64,000 bases of DNA. It comes from Antilocapra americana. Taxonomy: Eukaryota; Chordata; Mammalia; Artiodactyla; Antilocapridae. This document shows positions 35,437 through 46,635 of the stretch, piece by piece (within the stretch, counting starts at the first letter, position 1; every line of letters starts with the position of its first letter). The position numbers were made by a program, and so were the translations under genes. Location of the stretch: assembly GCA_007570785.1 (NCBI GenBank), contig ML664161.1, forward strand, positions 11,980,927 through 12,044,926, given 5' to 3'. The notes beneath the pieces are model-generated. The model saw only the letters and a list, made by a program, of their open reading frames with translations. It did not search any database and had not been told where the DNA came from.

Positions 35437-37520
35437 TTTATGACTTGATAATGTTATTACTTGAACAAATTCATATAACTGGGAAGAGCCTAGTACCCTA
35501 GTCTTGGCCTTAGTACTTATGAGAGAAGGGTGTAGAATCCTGCCTAAAAGCTATTCCTAGTCCTTCATAAACAAATCTGGCCTTTCACTGGCCCTGCACT
35601 TGTAACACATATAATGATTTTTTAGATTCACAAAGCTATGTGAGAAGTGTGATACTATGGGGGGAGCTAGAGAGGGAAGAAACGTTCTTAAAAGAAAGAA
35701 GGGTGGGACAGCCTGTGCTCAGCTAACCCTAAGGGAGAACACTTGAAAGAAAGTCCTATGATGGGAAAGAGCTGGTTCATTTTTAAGCTAGTGATGGTTA
35801 ATCTTAAATTTTTTATGTTGTCCTTTTTTGTTTCTGAGTCTAAGCTTTCTTTCAAAGCCTGCCAAACAGCTCTACATGGAGTCCGGTGGGCAGGTATGTG
35901 GAAAGAGCAGCATTTGTGGATGATAAAGAGCTTGGAAATTGGGGAACCTCAGGATTAGAGTTCTACCAAAGAGGCCAGTCCCATGAAGAAATTAAAAATC
36001 ATAACAGGGCTCCTGTTCTATAAGAACAGAGATGCTGGGCAGGTTATTAATTTAGGAGAGGCAGAGAAATGAGAGTGTGGGGGAGGAGACTGAGTTCCTA
36101 GAACTAGTAACGATATGAAGAATTTTAGGTTCCAGGTAAATCCCAGGCATTGAAACATGGACAGGAGTACAAGGCTTTTGGGTTCCCCTTAGATAAATTT
36201 CACATCCATCTTATACCTACTCTGGGGCTGAGATTTCAGGGTACTGTCAAGTCAACCGACGTGAAGAGAGGGTTTGGTGGTAAAACTGAGTTATTACCTC
36301 AGATACACTAGACAGGGTGATGCACAGAAGGGAGGTAAGGCAGCCCAGAACTGTGTTGGTGTTGTACAGATTGGAAGCCTGGTAACTAGAAAGAGGGCAG
36401 GGGGAGTTTGAAAGATTCACTGACACAGAGCCTCAAGGAGAGCCCCGGGCAATACAGAGGAACCTGGAGGCACTGGGGCATGGTTACGCTAGCAGGCTGG
36501 GCTGGCATACAGTTCAAAGCCATTGTTCTGCAAACTTCGGGAGGATGAAGTTAAATCTTGGAGTCAATGTTGCAAATAGTGACAGCCACATCACACATTG
36601 ACTACAGTCACTAATCAAAAGATAGAGAGGCTGTGTGAACTGCGGGGGTTGAACTGAGGTATCTTCCAGCTTGGAATTGTCAGGTTCAGTTGACTGAGTG
36701 TGATGTGAAAAGGTGCAGAGGTTCTGTGTTGTTTATTTATTTTTGTTTGTTTTTATCTCCACTGATATATGTGAATAACGTATCACAAATTTAGATTTCT
36801 CACACTGGAAGTAATCTTAGAGGTCAGGAATGCACTCTGTTCCATATGAAAATGAGAAAGCAACAGACTCATTTCTTCATTTGCTTGATTGCATACCTGA
36901 GTCCATAAACAATAACTTACATTTGCATTTAATCCCTTATGGTGTATAGCTTTATTCTGTGCACATGCTGTTCTTGAATAAAAGAGTGAATATTATTAAT
37001 GAAAATGGGCATGATACATAAGTGACAATAATTATATGAGATAACTGAATGACAGCTCTGAGAGTTATACTATCCTATTCCAAAAAACTGTAAATAATAA
37101 CATAATTTAAAAACATAATAATCTTAGAAGATTTATGAATCCCTTTGAAAAATATTTTAGATAACTCCTCATAGAGGAAACCAGATTAAAACTTTCTTTC
37201 TGAAGGTATGTATCTAGTCCCTATCTGGTTAGACTATGTCCAGAAGTAAGATAAGAATATAATTTCAGGGATAATGTTCTCTTGGGGGAAAAGATTTCAG
37301 AACTAATAAGGAAATGTTAAAATATGGACACTGACATGATATTTGATCAAAGAGTTTTATTATTTTCTGAAAGCACTGTAACCCCAGCACATCACTATTT
37401 AAGTCTTTAATTAAATTATGTAGACAATTATGTTTAGCTTTTTATGAGTTTCAAATTTGCAGCATATGATGTTAGACAATCCCTGCTAAATCTCTAATCC
37501 TTTTGCTTTCTCTAAACTAG
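35437..37520. other. Unassigned stretch with a GC-richer block
   Basis: No exon is called. Bases about 35690-36720 are noticeably richer in G (GAGAGTGTGGGGGAGGAGAC, AGGAACCTGGAGGCACTGG) than the AT-rich surroundings and hold no recognised repeat. They could be an old LTR, a pseudogene or simple unique DNA. Confidence 0.4.
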
Positions 37521-37608
37521 AGCAAACCATAGGATCATTTTGGTAAATACAACTCAAAATTAGAACAAACTATAGGATAGAGATCATTTTGGTAAATACA
37601 ATTCAAAA
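37521..37608. repeat. Tandem duplication, unit about 44 bp
   Basis: The unit AGCAAACCATAGGATCATTT...TACAACTCAAAATTAG is followed directly by AACAAACTATAGGATAGAG ATCATTTTGG...TACAATTCAAAAT. The copies differ by a few substitutions and a short insertion. Confidence 0.8.
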
Positions 37609-37638
37609 TGTGTATTACCATGTAATACGTAGTTCACT

Positions 37639-37863
37639 GGGCTTCCCTGATGGCTCAGATAGTAAAGAATTCACCTGTGATGCAGGAGACCAAGGTTCGA
37701 TCCCTGTCTCAGGAAGATCTCCTGGAGTAGGAAATGGCAACCCACTCCAAATGGCAACCCCAATCCATGGAGAAGTCCATGGGCAAAGAAAACTAACAGG
37801 CTACAGTTCATGGGGTCGCAAAGAGCTGTACACAACTGAGCGACCAACACTTTCACTTTCTTT
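37639..37863 (+). repeat. Bov-tA SINE
   Basis: The unit runs from GGGCTTCCCTGATGGCTCAG to GAGCTGTACACAACTGAGCG. The body has a small internal duplication around CCACTCCAAATGGCAACCCC at 37742-37761 and lacks part of the usual segment that follows. Confidence 0.93.
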
Positions 37864-38555
37864 CAGGTAATTCATTAGAAGACATAGGAGAAATGCGGTA
37901 AATTTTGTAAATACGAAAACCTAAGCTATTAAGCCTATCCTATTATAAATAAGATATAATTAGGATTACTGTAAATTGCACTTGAATATAATAGGGTAGA
38001 TTATGATGACTCTTAGGCCACACTTGTCAGTGCATGGATGGCCAGGTGATTTATATCAAAATGGTGAACAAGACGATGGATAAGTGAGCTGTGCAGAATC
38101 TAAATGTATGCTTAGTGTACTTCTCTCTTATGATAGAGCAGCTCTCAGTGTCTGGGGTAATATATGCTGGTATTCTGACCTTCTCTTACTCAAGGAATTC
38201 CTTTTAGGACCTAGAACAGGTGAACAACTCTGTCTTACAAAGGAGGCAATCTCAGCAGGGAGTTTAGAAGTAGAATCGTGCTAGTTTAGTTTCTTTAAGT
38301 GGCCCTTGGATTATAGAACCAAGCTCAGTCACACTATTCTGCTTATCAGCAAACTTTTGGGATTGCTGAAGTAAAGAAAAAGTACAAATACCCATGGTCA
38401 TGGATTCTTCCTTTTCTCAAGATGTATTTATATGCCCGGAGAGTGCCATCCTTTATCCAGTCAATAAGCATTGCTCAAGTGACTATGATAAGTGAAGCAC
38501 GTGGAGGCAAAAGAAGACTCCTTATTCAAGAAGCTAAAGATCCAGATTGGGCAGG
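37864..38555. other. Unique intronic DNA
   Basis: No exon or recognised repeat. Two short + frames (38084-38284 and 38422-38628) show no family motif. Confidence 0.45.
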
Positions 38556-39170
38556 CCTATTTTTCTACTTTTTTTCTTTATCTATTTTTTTCATTGGCGA
38601 TTGGTATAAATTCTTTATCAGTATTTGATTTATAAATGCTTTTTCCTATTCTGTACATTGTTTTCACTGTCTTAGTAGTGTCCTTTGCACAAAAGTTTAC
38701 TTTTGATGGAATCCAATTTAACTTTTTTCCCCTTTTAACTACTATGCTTTTAGTGCCATATCTAAGAAACCATTGCCTAGTTCAAGGGTATGAAGATATA
38801 CACCCATGTTTTCTTCTAAGAGTGTCACAGTTTTAGCTGTCACATTTAGGTCTCTGATTAATTTGGGGTTAATTTTTGGAACTGGTGTGTTTTAGGGGTC
38901 CACATTTATTCTTATGGATGTATATATCCAGTTTGTCACTACCCTTTGTTGAAGACTAAGTCCATTCCCCTGTGGACTATCTTGGCATCCTTGTTGATAA
39001 TAAATTATGCAGAGATATAAGGATTTATGTATGTATTCTCAGTTGGTCATGTGTTGAACTATGTGTCTATCCCTGTGCCAATACCGTGCTCTCTTGATTA
39101 CTGTAGGTTTTGTAGTTTTTATCAGTCCTTTAGCTTTGTCCTTGTTTTGACTATTCTGGATACCTTGCAT
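38556..39170 (-). repeat. L1 3' region fragment, antisense
   Basis: Reversed L1 wording is seen in order: TTGATGGAATCCAATTTAAC, TAAGAAACCATTGCCTAGTTC, GGGGTTAATTTTTGGAACTG and GTGCCAATACCGTGCTCTCTTG. This is an L1 ORF2 end / 3' UTR remnant without coding potential. Confidence 0.78.
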
Positions 39171-39557
39171 TTCCAAATGAAGTATGGACTAAATTTTGAA
39201 AACTGCATAGAATATGATCAAATTTTTGGATATAAGGTTTTGGGAAAGAGAACTATCATTGAATATACAAAGAAATACATTGAATTTCAATGCATGAGAT
39301 AGATTCCAGGTAAAGAGTTACACAAGCACTGAGATAAGTGAAACAGGTAATTTGTAATTGTGTATGGCTGGACCAGAGGATAAGGAGCTGTGAGAGATGA
39401 GGATGGAACAATAGTTGGAGCCAGACCACAGTACATTTGATCCTAGGGGCAGTGTTTTGTTCTCTAGGCAGTGGGGAGCTATGAAAGTTCATGGCAATCA
39501 TTTTTTGTTGTTCCAAAATAAATACTTTTTCTTGCAAAATATTGGTATTCTCTTTGG

Positions 39558-39602
<45 letters not shown>

Positions 39603-39898
39603 ATGTGTGTATGTATAATACACAGGTCACATATAATATGCACATATGCATATATATATAATGTATGGCAACATAGGTTTGAACTGCTCAGGTCCACTTG
39701 TATTGATTTTGTGGATTTTTTTCAACAAATATGTAGTACTACACTGTCTCTGGTTGGTTGGTTCCACAGATGCCAAACCACAGACACAGAGGACTAACTG
39801 CAAAGTTATATGCAGATTTTCAACTGCATGGAGAGAGCAGCACCCCTAACTCATACTTTGTTATAAAATCAACTGTAAATGCAGAGTTATTGATATAT
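39171..39898. other. Intronic stretch with a CA microsatellite
   Basis: No exon is visible. It holds a near-perfect (CA)19-20 array at 39561-39599, with AT/GT-rich flanks up to 39662. Open frames of CVCV or HTHT type on both strands are products of this array. Confidence 0.6.
39561..39599. repeat. (CA)19-20 microsatellite
   Basis: A CA array of 39 bases without interruption, probably length-variable between individuals. Confidence 0.97.
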
Positions 39899-40107
39899 GG
39901 GGCTTCCCAGGTGGCACAGTGGTAAATAATCTGCCTTCAAATGCAGGAGATGTGGGTTTGATCCCTAGGTAGGGAAGATTCCCTGGAGAAGGAAATGGCA
40001 ACTTACTCCAGTATTTTTGCCTGGAAAATTCCATGGAACCTGGTGGGCTATATTCCATGGGGTTGCAAAGAGCTGGACATGACCAAGCAGCTGAACACAC
40101 ACACATC
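39899..40107 (+). repeat. Bov-tA SINE
   Basis: It runs from GGGGCTTCCCAGGTGGCACA to AGCTGGACATGACCAAGCAG. A short CA tail follows at about 40095-40105. Confidence 0.93.
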
Positions 40108-40210
40108 AATATAGAGAGATATTTTAAATTAACCCCATCTTCCCAAATAGTACAGAGATCCTCTAAAGCAAAATAAGTCTCAGTAAGTGCTCTGGATATT
40201 TTATGGTTAA

Positions 40211-40461
40211 ATGGCAACCCATTCCAGTATTCTTGCCTAGAGAATCCTGTGGACAGAGTAGCCTGGTTGGTTGCTGTCCATGGGGTCACATAGTCGGACA
40301 CAACTGAAGCAACTTATTATGCATGCATGCATTGGAGAAGGAAATGGCAACCCACTCCAGTATTCTTGCCTGGGGAATTCCAGGAACAAAGAAGCCTGGT
40401 GGGCTGCTGTCTATGGGGTTGCACAGAGTTGGACACGACTGAAGTGACTTAGAAGCAGCAG
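40211..40461 (+). repeat. BOV-A2 SINE, 5'-truncated dimer
   Basis: The first unit is partial (ATGGCAACCCATTCCAGTATTC from 40211). The second is complete from ATTGGAGAAGGAAATGGCAA at 40331 and ends TTAGAAGCAGCAG. A GCATGCATGCAT linker lies between the two units. Confidence 0.92.
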
Positions 40462-41041
40462 CCCCAAGATAGCCATTCAAACCAAACTGTAAGAGTGACT
40501 CTGACTTTACTAAATTATGCACACCAGGAAAGGCCAGAGAAATAATAATAAATTAAAAGAAAAGTATTTTCCATTCTATCTAAAGACTCTGGTTTTTGAT
40601 TATCTTCTGTTTTGGTGTTTAATTAAAACTTTACAGCTATTGCCGTCGGGTAGAGCTTTTCATGATGCCTGAGTTTAATCACCCTGGGTGAATGAAGCTG
40701 TGCCTTATACTTTAATCCCTTTGGAAAAGTCCAATACAATATGGTACCAATCAGTCACATGTGTGTGTTTAGTGCAATGAAGTTGAGCACAGTGTTTCTT
40801 GCGAATTCCCCAGATTGAACTACAGCATTATAATTTTTGCTACACATTTTCTGTCATAAGCATGAAAGACTCTGGTAGAATTGTGTTAATAATAAATAAC
40901 AATCACTATTCTTTTTCAGTTTTCTCATGACAAATAGCTTTCAAGGCACACATACCCTGAGGTATGTAGAATTTCTCCATTGAACAGATGAAAACATTGA
41001 GATTGAATGAATTAGAACTCTTCTTCTCTCCACCAATGACC
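40462..41041. other. Intronic DNA, possible MIR
   Basis: No exon is seen. Bases about 40930-41030 (AAGGCACACATACCCTGAGG, TTGAACAGATGAAAACATTG) loosely fit a worn MIR. The remainder is unassigned. Confidence 0.4.
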
Positions 41042-41363
41042 CATTTCCATATTATTTTTCTTAACAAATTCTAGAGTCATTGAAGTTTGGTTGTTGTACT
41101 TGTGCTCAGTTGCTTAGTCATATCTGACTCTTCATGACCCCATGGACTGTAGCCCTCTAGGCCACTCTGTCCATGGAATCTTCCAGGCAAGAATACTGGA
41201 GCAGATTGCCCCCTTCCTATCCCAGAGGATCTTCCCGTCCCAGGCATTGAAACTGCATCTATTGTGTCTCCTGCATTGGCAGGAGATTCTTTACCACTCT
41301 GTTGCTCCCAGGAAGCCACATTTCCATATTATTTTTCTTAACAAATTATAGAATCATTAGAGT
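41042..41363. repeat. 45-bp direct repeat flanking an antisense SINE
   Basis: The segment at 41042-41086 is repeated at 41319-41363 with about four mismatches, and its first 29 bases are identical. The two copies enclose the SINE at 41087-41317. Either this is a very long target-site duplication or the SINE landed in a pre-existing tandem repeat. Confidence 0.88.
41087..41317 (-). repeat. Bov-tA SINE, antisense
   Basis: The reverse complement unit runs from GTGCTCAGTTGCTTAGTCAT to the tRNA-head end GTTGCTCCCAGGAAGCC. It is of normal length, bracketed by the long direct repeats described separately. Confidence 0.92.
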
Positions 41364-42618
41364 ACTTTGCTATAAATTAAAATACCTGAAATAATTTTTC
41401 TAAAATGTTTTGATGATCCAATTGGACAACCCCAAACCACAAAAACTAAGGAAAGATTAAATTACAGAAATTAAGCAAGGAAAGGAAGACCCTTTTTACA
41501 ATCTAAGCTTCCACAGCGCTGTATAGTTCACTGAGCCACCTGGTCTTTCAAGCATCTTATGTGGTTCTTTTCCATGTCTGCCTGGAGGCTGCATGTGGTT
41601 GGTTAGGTTTCTCCTTTCTTTCACTCATCAAACTGCAAACATGTGGACAGAAGAGATTGAAAAAAATGGAACTGTTAATGAAAAAATGCAGTGTCAACAG
41701 TACTCTTTTTGTTAAAAAGTATTAGAAATGAAAGGGGACTGTAGAAGGGCAGGAAAGAGAGAAAATAACAAATGAATGAGAAGAAATAATGAATGGAACA
41801 CTATTAGAGTGACCTACATTTTCATCTGTAAAAGGCAAGGAGAAAGTGATTAAACCAGTTTGATTAAAAAAAAAAAATTCCTTCTGTGCTGCAAGATTCT
41901 GGAGCTTATTTCAGTTTTGGAGTAACTCTGTTTCTGCCTCATAAATCCAGTTCTGCACCAGCTTTAATACTGACAAGCTATTGTTTTCTTTGCCAGGCTC
42001 ACTCATGATCATGAACTGTTTTTATAAAGTTGAGAAAATTTCCATTAGTGCTGAAGAAAAAGGCTGAAGTATTTACATGTTGACGTCCAGGTGGATCCCA
42101 TTATATTTGGCAGTTTCTTTGCCAAGTGCACGAACATCAGCACTTCTCTTTGAGAATAGGTTTTTTGATTTACTTAATCTATTTCAACTTTGCAGTAGGC
42201 CTGGAATTCAGTAGTGGAAAGGGCAGGCAGCCATACCCAATATGTCCCACACAGTATGATGTCATTGGTCAAGTACCCTTACTCTGCCCAAAGCGACTCT
42301 GTAGGTGTGGTTATGAGAAACATGTCTTCTGCCAAACACTTTCCTTTCTTCCTTCCTTACCTTCTACTTTAAAGGGTTAACTTAAAGGTGGAAATAATTT
42401 CGCCATGACTTATTATTTTGGTAATGTTATATCTTTGTACTTTAGTTTGTATTATTTACTCGATTATTGACATGTGAATCCACTGTGTAGATAAACTTAA
42501 AAAACCTTTCCTGGCTCATCCGGAAATATTGGAGAAGTAGATATGGACAGTGTATTATTAATACTGGCAGCATTATAAGCTAGATTTTTAAAATACATCA
42601 GTGTTTACTATTAATGAA
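41364..42618. other. Unique intronic DNA
   Basis: No exon is called. A poly(A) run lies at about 41867-41878. The 84-codon frame at 42126-42380 has an N-terminal hydrophobic stretch but no acceptor/donor pair or family motif that I trust. Confidence 0.4.
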
Positions 42619-42814
42619 AGTGAAACTGTTAATCACTCAGTCATATTCAACTCTTTCTGCCCTCATGAACTGTAGCCCTTCAGGCTCCTCTGTCCATGAA
42701 ATAATCCAGACAAGAATACTGGAATGAGTTGCCATTCCCTTCTCCAGGGGATCTTTTCAACCCAGGGATTGAACCCGGGTCTCCTGCATTGCAGGCAGAT
42801 TCTTTACTTTCTGG
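42619..42814 (-). repeat. Bov-tA SINE, antisense, head truncated
   Basis: It runs from AATCACTCAGTCATATTC to GCAGGCAGATTCTTTAC. The outermost tRNA-head bases are replaced by an A/C-rich run. Confidence 0.88.
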
Positions 42815-42879
42815 AAAAACAAACAAACAAAAAAACCTCTCAATACTTTAGCTCATATTCATTTTTTATCCTCTAATAT

Positions 42880-43150
42880 TACAACAATTCATAAAACAAT
42901 TTCTCGAACACTTATTTTACACCAAGCACTGTTATAAATGTTATACAAGTGTTAACTTTGAATTTCACAATTTATGTGGTAGGTATTTTCATTATTATTG
43001 GTATTAGTAATACCCACTTTACAGTTGAAGAAAATGAAGCAAAAAGAGATTAAATAGGTTCTCTCAAATTACATAGAATTAGAGTTTGAATTTAAGTATT
43101 TTGAGTCCAAAAATCTATGCCTTTATTCACTACGTTATGTAGCCAAAGTA
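42880..43150 (+). repeat. MIR SINE, old
   Basis: Phrases ACACCAAGCACTGTTATAAATG, CTTTACAGTTGAAGAAAATG and AGAGATTAAATAGG come in MIR order. It is the common ancient mammalian tRNA-derived SINE, strongly diverged. Confidence 0.65.
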
Positions 43151-43555
43151 ACTAGCTAGTCAGATAGCATTGCCAACATTCTGGAAAAAAAAAAAAAAGG
43201 AAAGAAAGAAATATACTGAAACTCAGGCATAGTTAGAAAATGAGTAACTTTCCTAAAGTACTAGTACTTCATAGAATCTCTTCTTCAGTATTATACTCTA
43301 TCATGATCAATTATATAGCTGACCCTTAGAAAGTACTCAGTGAATGTTAATTTAAATATTATTAAAGAGATGTATGAGGGGGATTTAAATTTTTTTCTTT
43401 TAGCATATGTTTTAAAGAATTATTAGGATTATATGTAGATAAATATTAAGCTCAAAGAGTAAAGATGAAAAAAAAATCCTCTAATAGTAGGAAAACAATC
43501 ATAGATATATTCCAAAAGAGACTTTTTTTTTCTAAACAATTTTTAAAGTCTAGTT
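43151..43555. other. Intronic DNA with A-rich runs
   Basis: AT-rich with an A-run at about 43184-43197. No other element is recognised. Confidence 0.4.
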
Positions 43556-44025
43556 TCTGTTTACAATTTTTTTAAAAATATTGGCTATATCCCCCATGTT
43601 GTACAGTACATACTTGAGCCTATCTTACACCCAATAGTTTGTAACTTCCACTCCCCCACTCCTATATTGCTCCTCCCTCACTGGTAACCACTAGCTTATT
43701 CTCTGTGTCTGTGAGCTGCTTCATTTTTGTTATATTCACTAGTTTGTTGTATTTTTTTTAGACTCCATATCTAAGCAAATCATGTAGTATTTGTCTTTCT
43801 CTGTGTGATTTATTTCGCTTAGCATGATGTCTTCCGAGACTATCCTTATGGCTGCAAATGGCATTATTTCATTCTCTTTTATGACTGAGTACTATTCCAT
43901 TGTATATATGTACCATATTGTCTTTATCTATTGATGAATGGATAAAACACCTAAGTGTCATTTCCATGTCTTGGCAATGGTATATAATGCTGCCATTATT
44001 GGGGTACATGCATGTCTTTAAATAT
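43556..44025 (-). repeat. L1M 3' end, antisense
   Basis: The + strand carries CCCCATGTTGTACAGTACAT, TTCTCTGTGTCTGTGAGCTG, TGAGTACTATTCCATTGTAT and ATTGATGAATGGATAAAACAC, all standard reversed L1M 3' UTR text. It has no coding content. Confidence 0.83.
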
Positions 44026-44880
44026 ATCAGGATATTTAGAAATACCTTCTGATATATCTTCCTTTTGAGGTTGGTTTCTCTCCCACTACCCTGTCTACCA
44101 TATTGGATCCAGGAAATAAGAGTATCAAATGCCTCTTCCTGGATAACAAACATATGATGTTAGAGAGGAGACAGAAAGAACCTTTCTGGTTAGGAAGGAG
44201 AGAGAAAGTGACAGAGCAAGTTACAGAATGGTGCTGTTTGATCCCATATGGTGATCACAGTGGAAGAGGAATAGCAGCTTGCTATATTTGGTAGAGAGAA
44301 GACCCAGAAGACTGGGGGCACTGAGAAGTTTTCCTCAGCATTTATGCAGCTTAGAATAGAACCCACCACAGGAGACATGGAGTGTGATAGTTTTGAATCT
44401 ATTGACTGGCACAGGACACCCTGTGAACCTACAGCATCATCAGAGAGAACCTTCCACGGGCAGCCTAACCCAACTGACTGAGAGCTAGCAAATGTACACC
44501 ATCAGATTGGGGTGAGATCAATTCTTAAATGAAATGGAAGCTTCACAGTAGCATTGGGGGAGAGTTTATGTAAGTTATTGGCATTCACTGACTTGATAGC
44601 AGTTGTCAGTCAAATATTTAATAACCAACTAACAGAAATTGCTGTTGAGGTTTGCAAAATGCTAGAAGATCCTAACATGATCTGTATAGGGATATCAGGT
44701 CCACTTTCCTGCAAGGACAATAAAAAGCTTCTTGTTGAAACAAATACTGTGTTTGAAAATTTACCCTCCATAAAATATTGTAAAAGAAACAGCCTGAGAT
44801 TTATTTATTTGACAAATTTATTCTTCCAATTGTCCAGGGACAAAGGAGATGGATGAGAAAGTATGTATCATTTGCAATAA
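44026..44880. other. Unassigned block with a 100-codon open frame
   Basis: This block is less AT-rich and not a repeat that I can name. The + frame at 44554-44856 begins MGESLCKLLAFTDLIAVVSQ and has a protein-like composition with regularly spaced hydrophobics. I do not recognise the family. No splice pair is evident. It could be a fragment of a processed pseudogene or of an old retroviral-type repeat. Confidence 0.35.
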
Positions 44881-45504
44881 AATTAAAAATTCAAGCTGCT
44901 CATTTTTGCATATTTGGGTATAATGTGTACATCTTTTTCTGATTTCAAGGATGTAATTGTATTACATTTTTGTGAATATATAAATAAAATATATTCATTA
45001 TACAAATTCAAACAGTATATAAAATATGAGGAAGAAAGTTAAGGCCTTCTGCAGTTATGCCACACTTAGATAACTTCCAAGGATACCTAATAGCCACTCT
45101 TTTATGCATCTGTATAATGTAGTTACATATATATAAATATGTGTCTATGTATGCACATGTGTGTACCTGTTTTATTTTACCTAATAGGATCATATATATT
45201 CCATATGCTATTTTTCCTGCTCATCTTCCCCAAACACTTTATCTTTATTCCACCCAAATAATGGAATTTTCTTTCTTTCAGTCAAAATGCATATTCACCT
45301 CACAAAAGATATACCTAGTGAAAACTAAAGGTTTCCTTTACCCACTCTAGTGGAGTCAACATTATGTATGTTATATATGTGAGTGGTTAACAAATCAGTC
45401 AAGATGGTCCAATGACTCTTAAGACAGAATGACAGGAAAAAGAAATGCATTTTTCAGTTTCTTTGGGCTCTCATTAAAAACATACACTGTGAGGGCTGAC
45501 ACAA
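44881..45504. other. AT-rich intronic DNA
   Basis: Contains AT/GT-rich runs near 45120-45165. No exon or named repeat. Confidence 0.45.
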
Positions 45505-45605
45505 ATATACTCCAGCTATCTCATTTCACAGATGAAGAAACCAAGAGGTTTAAATGACTTGCTCATGTTTCAACAGCTTGTTGGAAGCAGAAAGTGTGCC
45601 CCACT
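45505..45605 (+). repeat. MIR core fragment
   Basis: ATTTCACAGATGAAGAAACC followed by GGTTTAAATGACTTGCTCATG is a typical MIR core. About 100 bases remain. Confidence 0.75.
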
Positions 45606-45689
45606 TATTCGAATCCAAACAAGAAACTGAACATCTTTCAGGAGCAAAATGACCACTTTGAAAAACAAAAACAGTATCAATAATAATGA

Positions 45690-45870
45690 TTACTAATGTA
45701 TTGACCATCTATTAAATGTCAAAGACTGTGTTGGGCTTTTATGTAGATTTAGTCTTGCAAGACAAGTATTATTGTTAATCACAAGTATTATTGTCAAAAT
45801 TTTATAACTGAGGAAAATAAGGGCACAGAAGGCATGTCACTTGCTCACAACCAGCAGCCCCTGACTCCAG
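45690..45870 (+). repeat. MIR SINE fragment
   Basis: The order TTGACCATCTATTAAATGTC, TTATAACTGAGGAAAATAAG and GCATGTCACTTGCTCACAACC fits a MIR. It sits close behind another MIR core. A short ACAAGTATTATTGT repeat occurs twice at 45763 and 45781. Confidence 0.65.
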
Positions 45871-46635
45871 AGACTGCTGCTGCTACTGTACTGGGCTGCC
45901 TTCCAACAGCAGCTCCTGAAAACGGGAAGCTGGTGACTCAGGGCTTGTTAAGCTACCCTCAGCATTAATTTTCAGCTTTCAACATATTCTGCTGACACCT
46001 CTCCCTTTTATCAAGTGATGAATTCAGCCAAACAGGCCTTGGATTGTCTAACCTCTTTCCAATTGGCCAGCTCAGGATCTACTAGCTGGTAAAGCAAGTT
46101 TATGCTTTGTATTTTATAAATGGAATTGATGCTATGTAAATTGGCTATTGACTATTCACTTACATGGAGTATTTAAAACAAAATATACTAGGTCTATACC
46201 CTAGGGCTTTATATTATACTCAGAGCACCAAGGGGGGGAATGGCAATAAAGGCAGTTACTTTTAGTTTTTACAAGAGTACACCACACAGGCATACAGTTG
46301 TGTTTAGGGGGCAGAGGAAAGGAAGTAGGCACTGTCTTCTTGATAATAACTCCCTTATCAGCACATGTTCATGTAGCATTACTAGTAGTACTAAGAAAAC
46401 AAAGAAGATATTTTGGTCCATATTCTTCATCATGGCTTTATGTCAAAATTTCATTAAAGAAATGAAAAAAATTATTTTAGGTTAATACACAGCACATACG
46501 CAGTAAGAGACCTGATGTCTTAAAAAGACCAGTGCAGCTTTCAAAAGCTCAGTTCTGTCTACTAAATCTATATCCTTACTCGGTGGTGTTCCTAATTTAA
46601 AGGAGGATATTTGTGGAGGATTATCATAGACCGCA
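45871..46635. other. Intronic DNA, nothing firm
   Basis: No exon is called. The 81-codon frame at 46240-46485 lacks any recognised motif. Confidence 0.4.

Noticed and set aside
39256..39697. Overlapping frames on both strands around the CA array
   Set aside because: They are dominated by the dinucleotide repeat and have no protein-like flanks.
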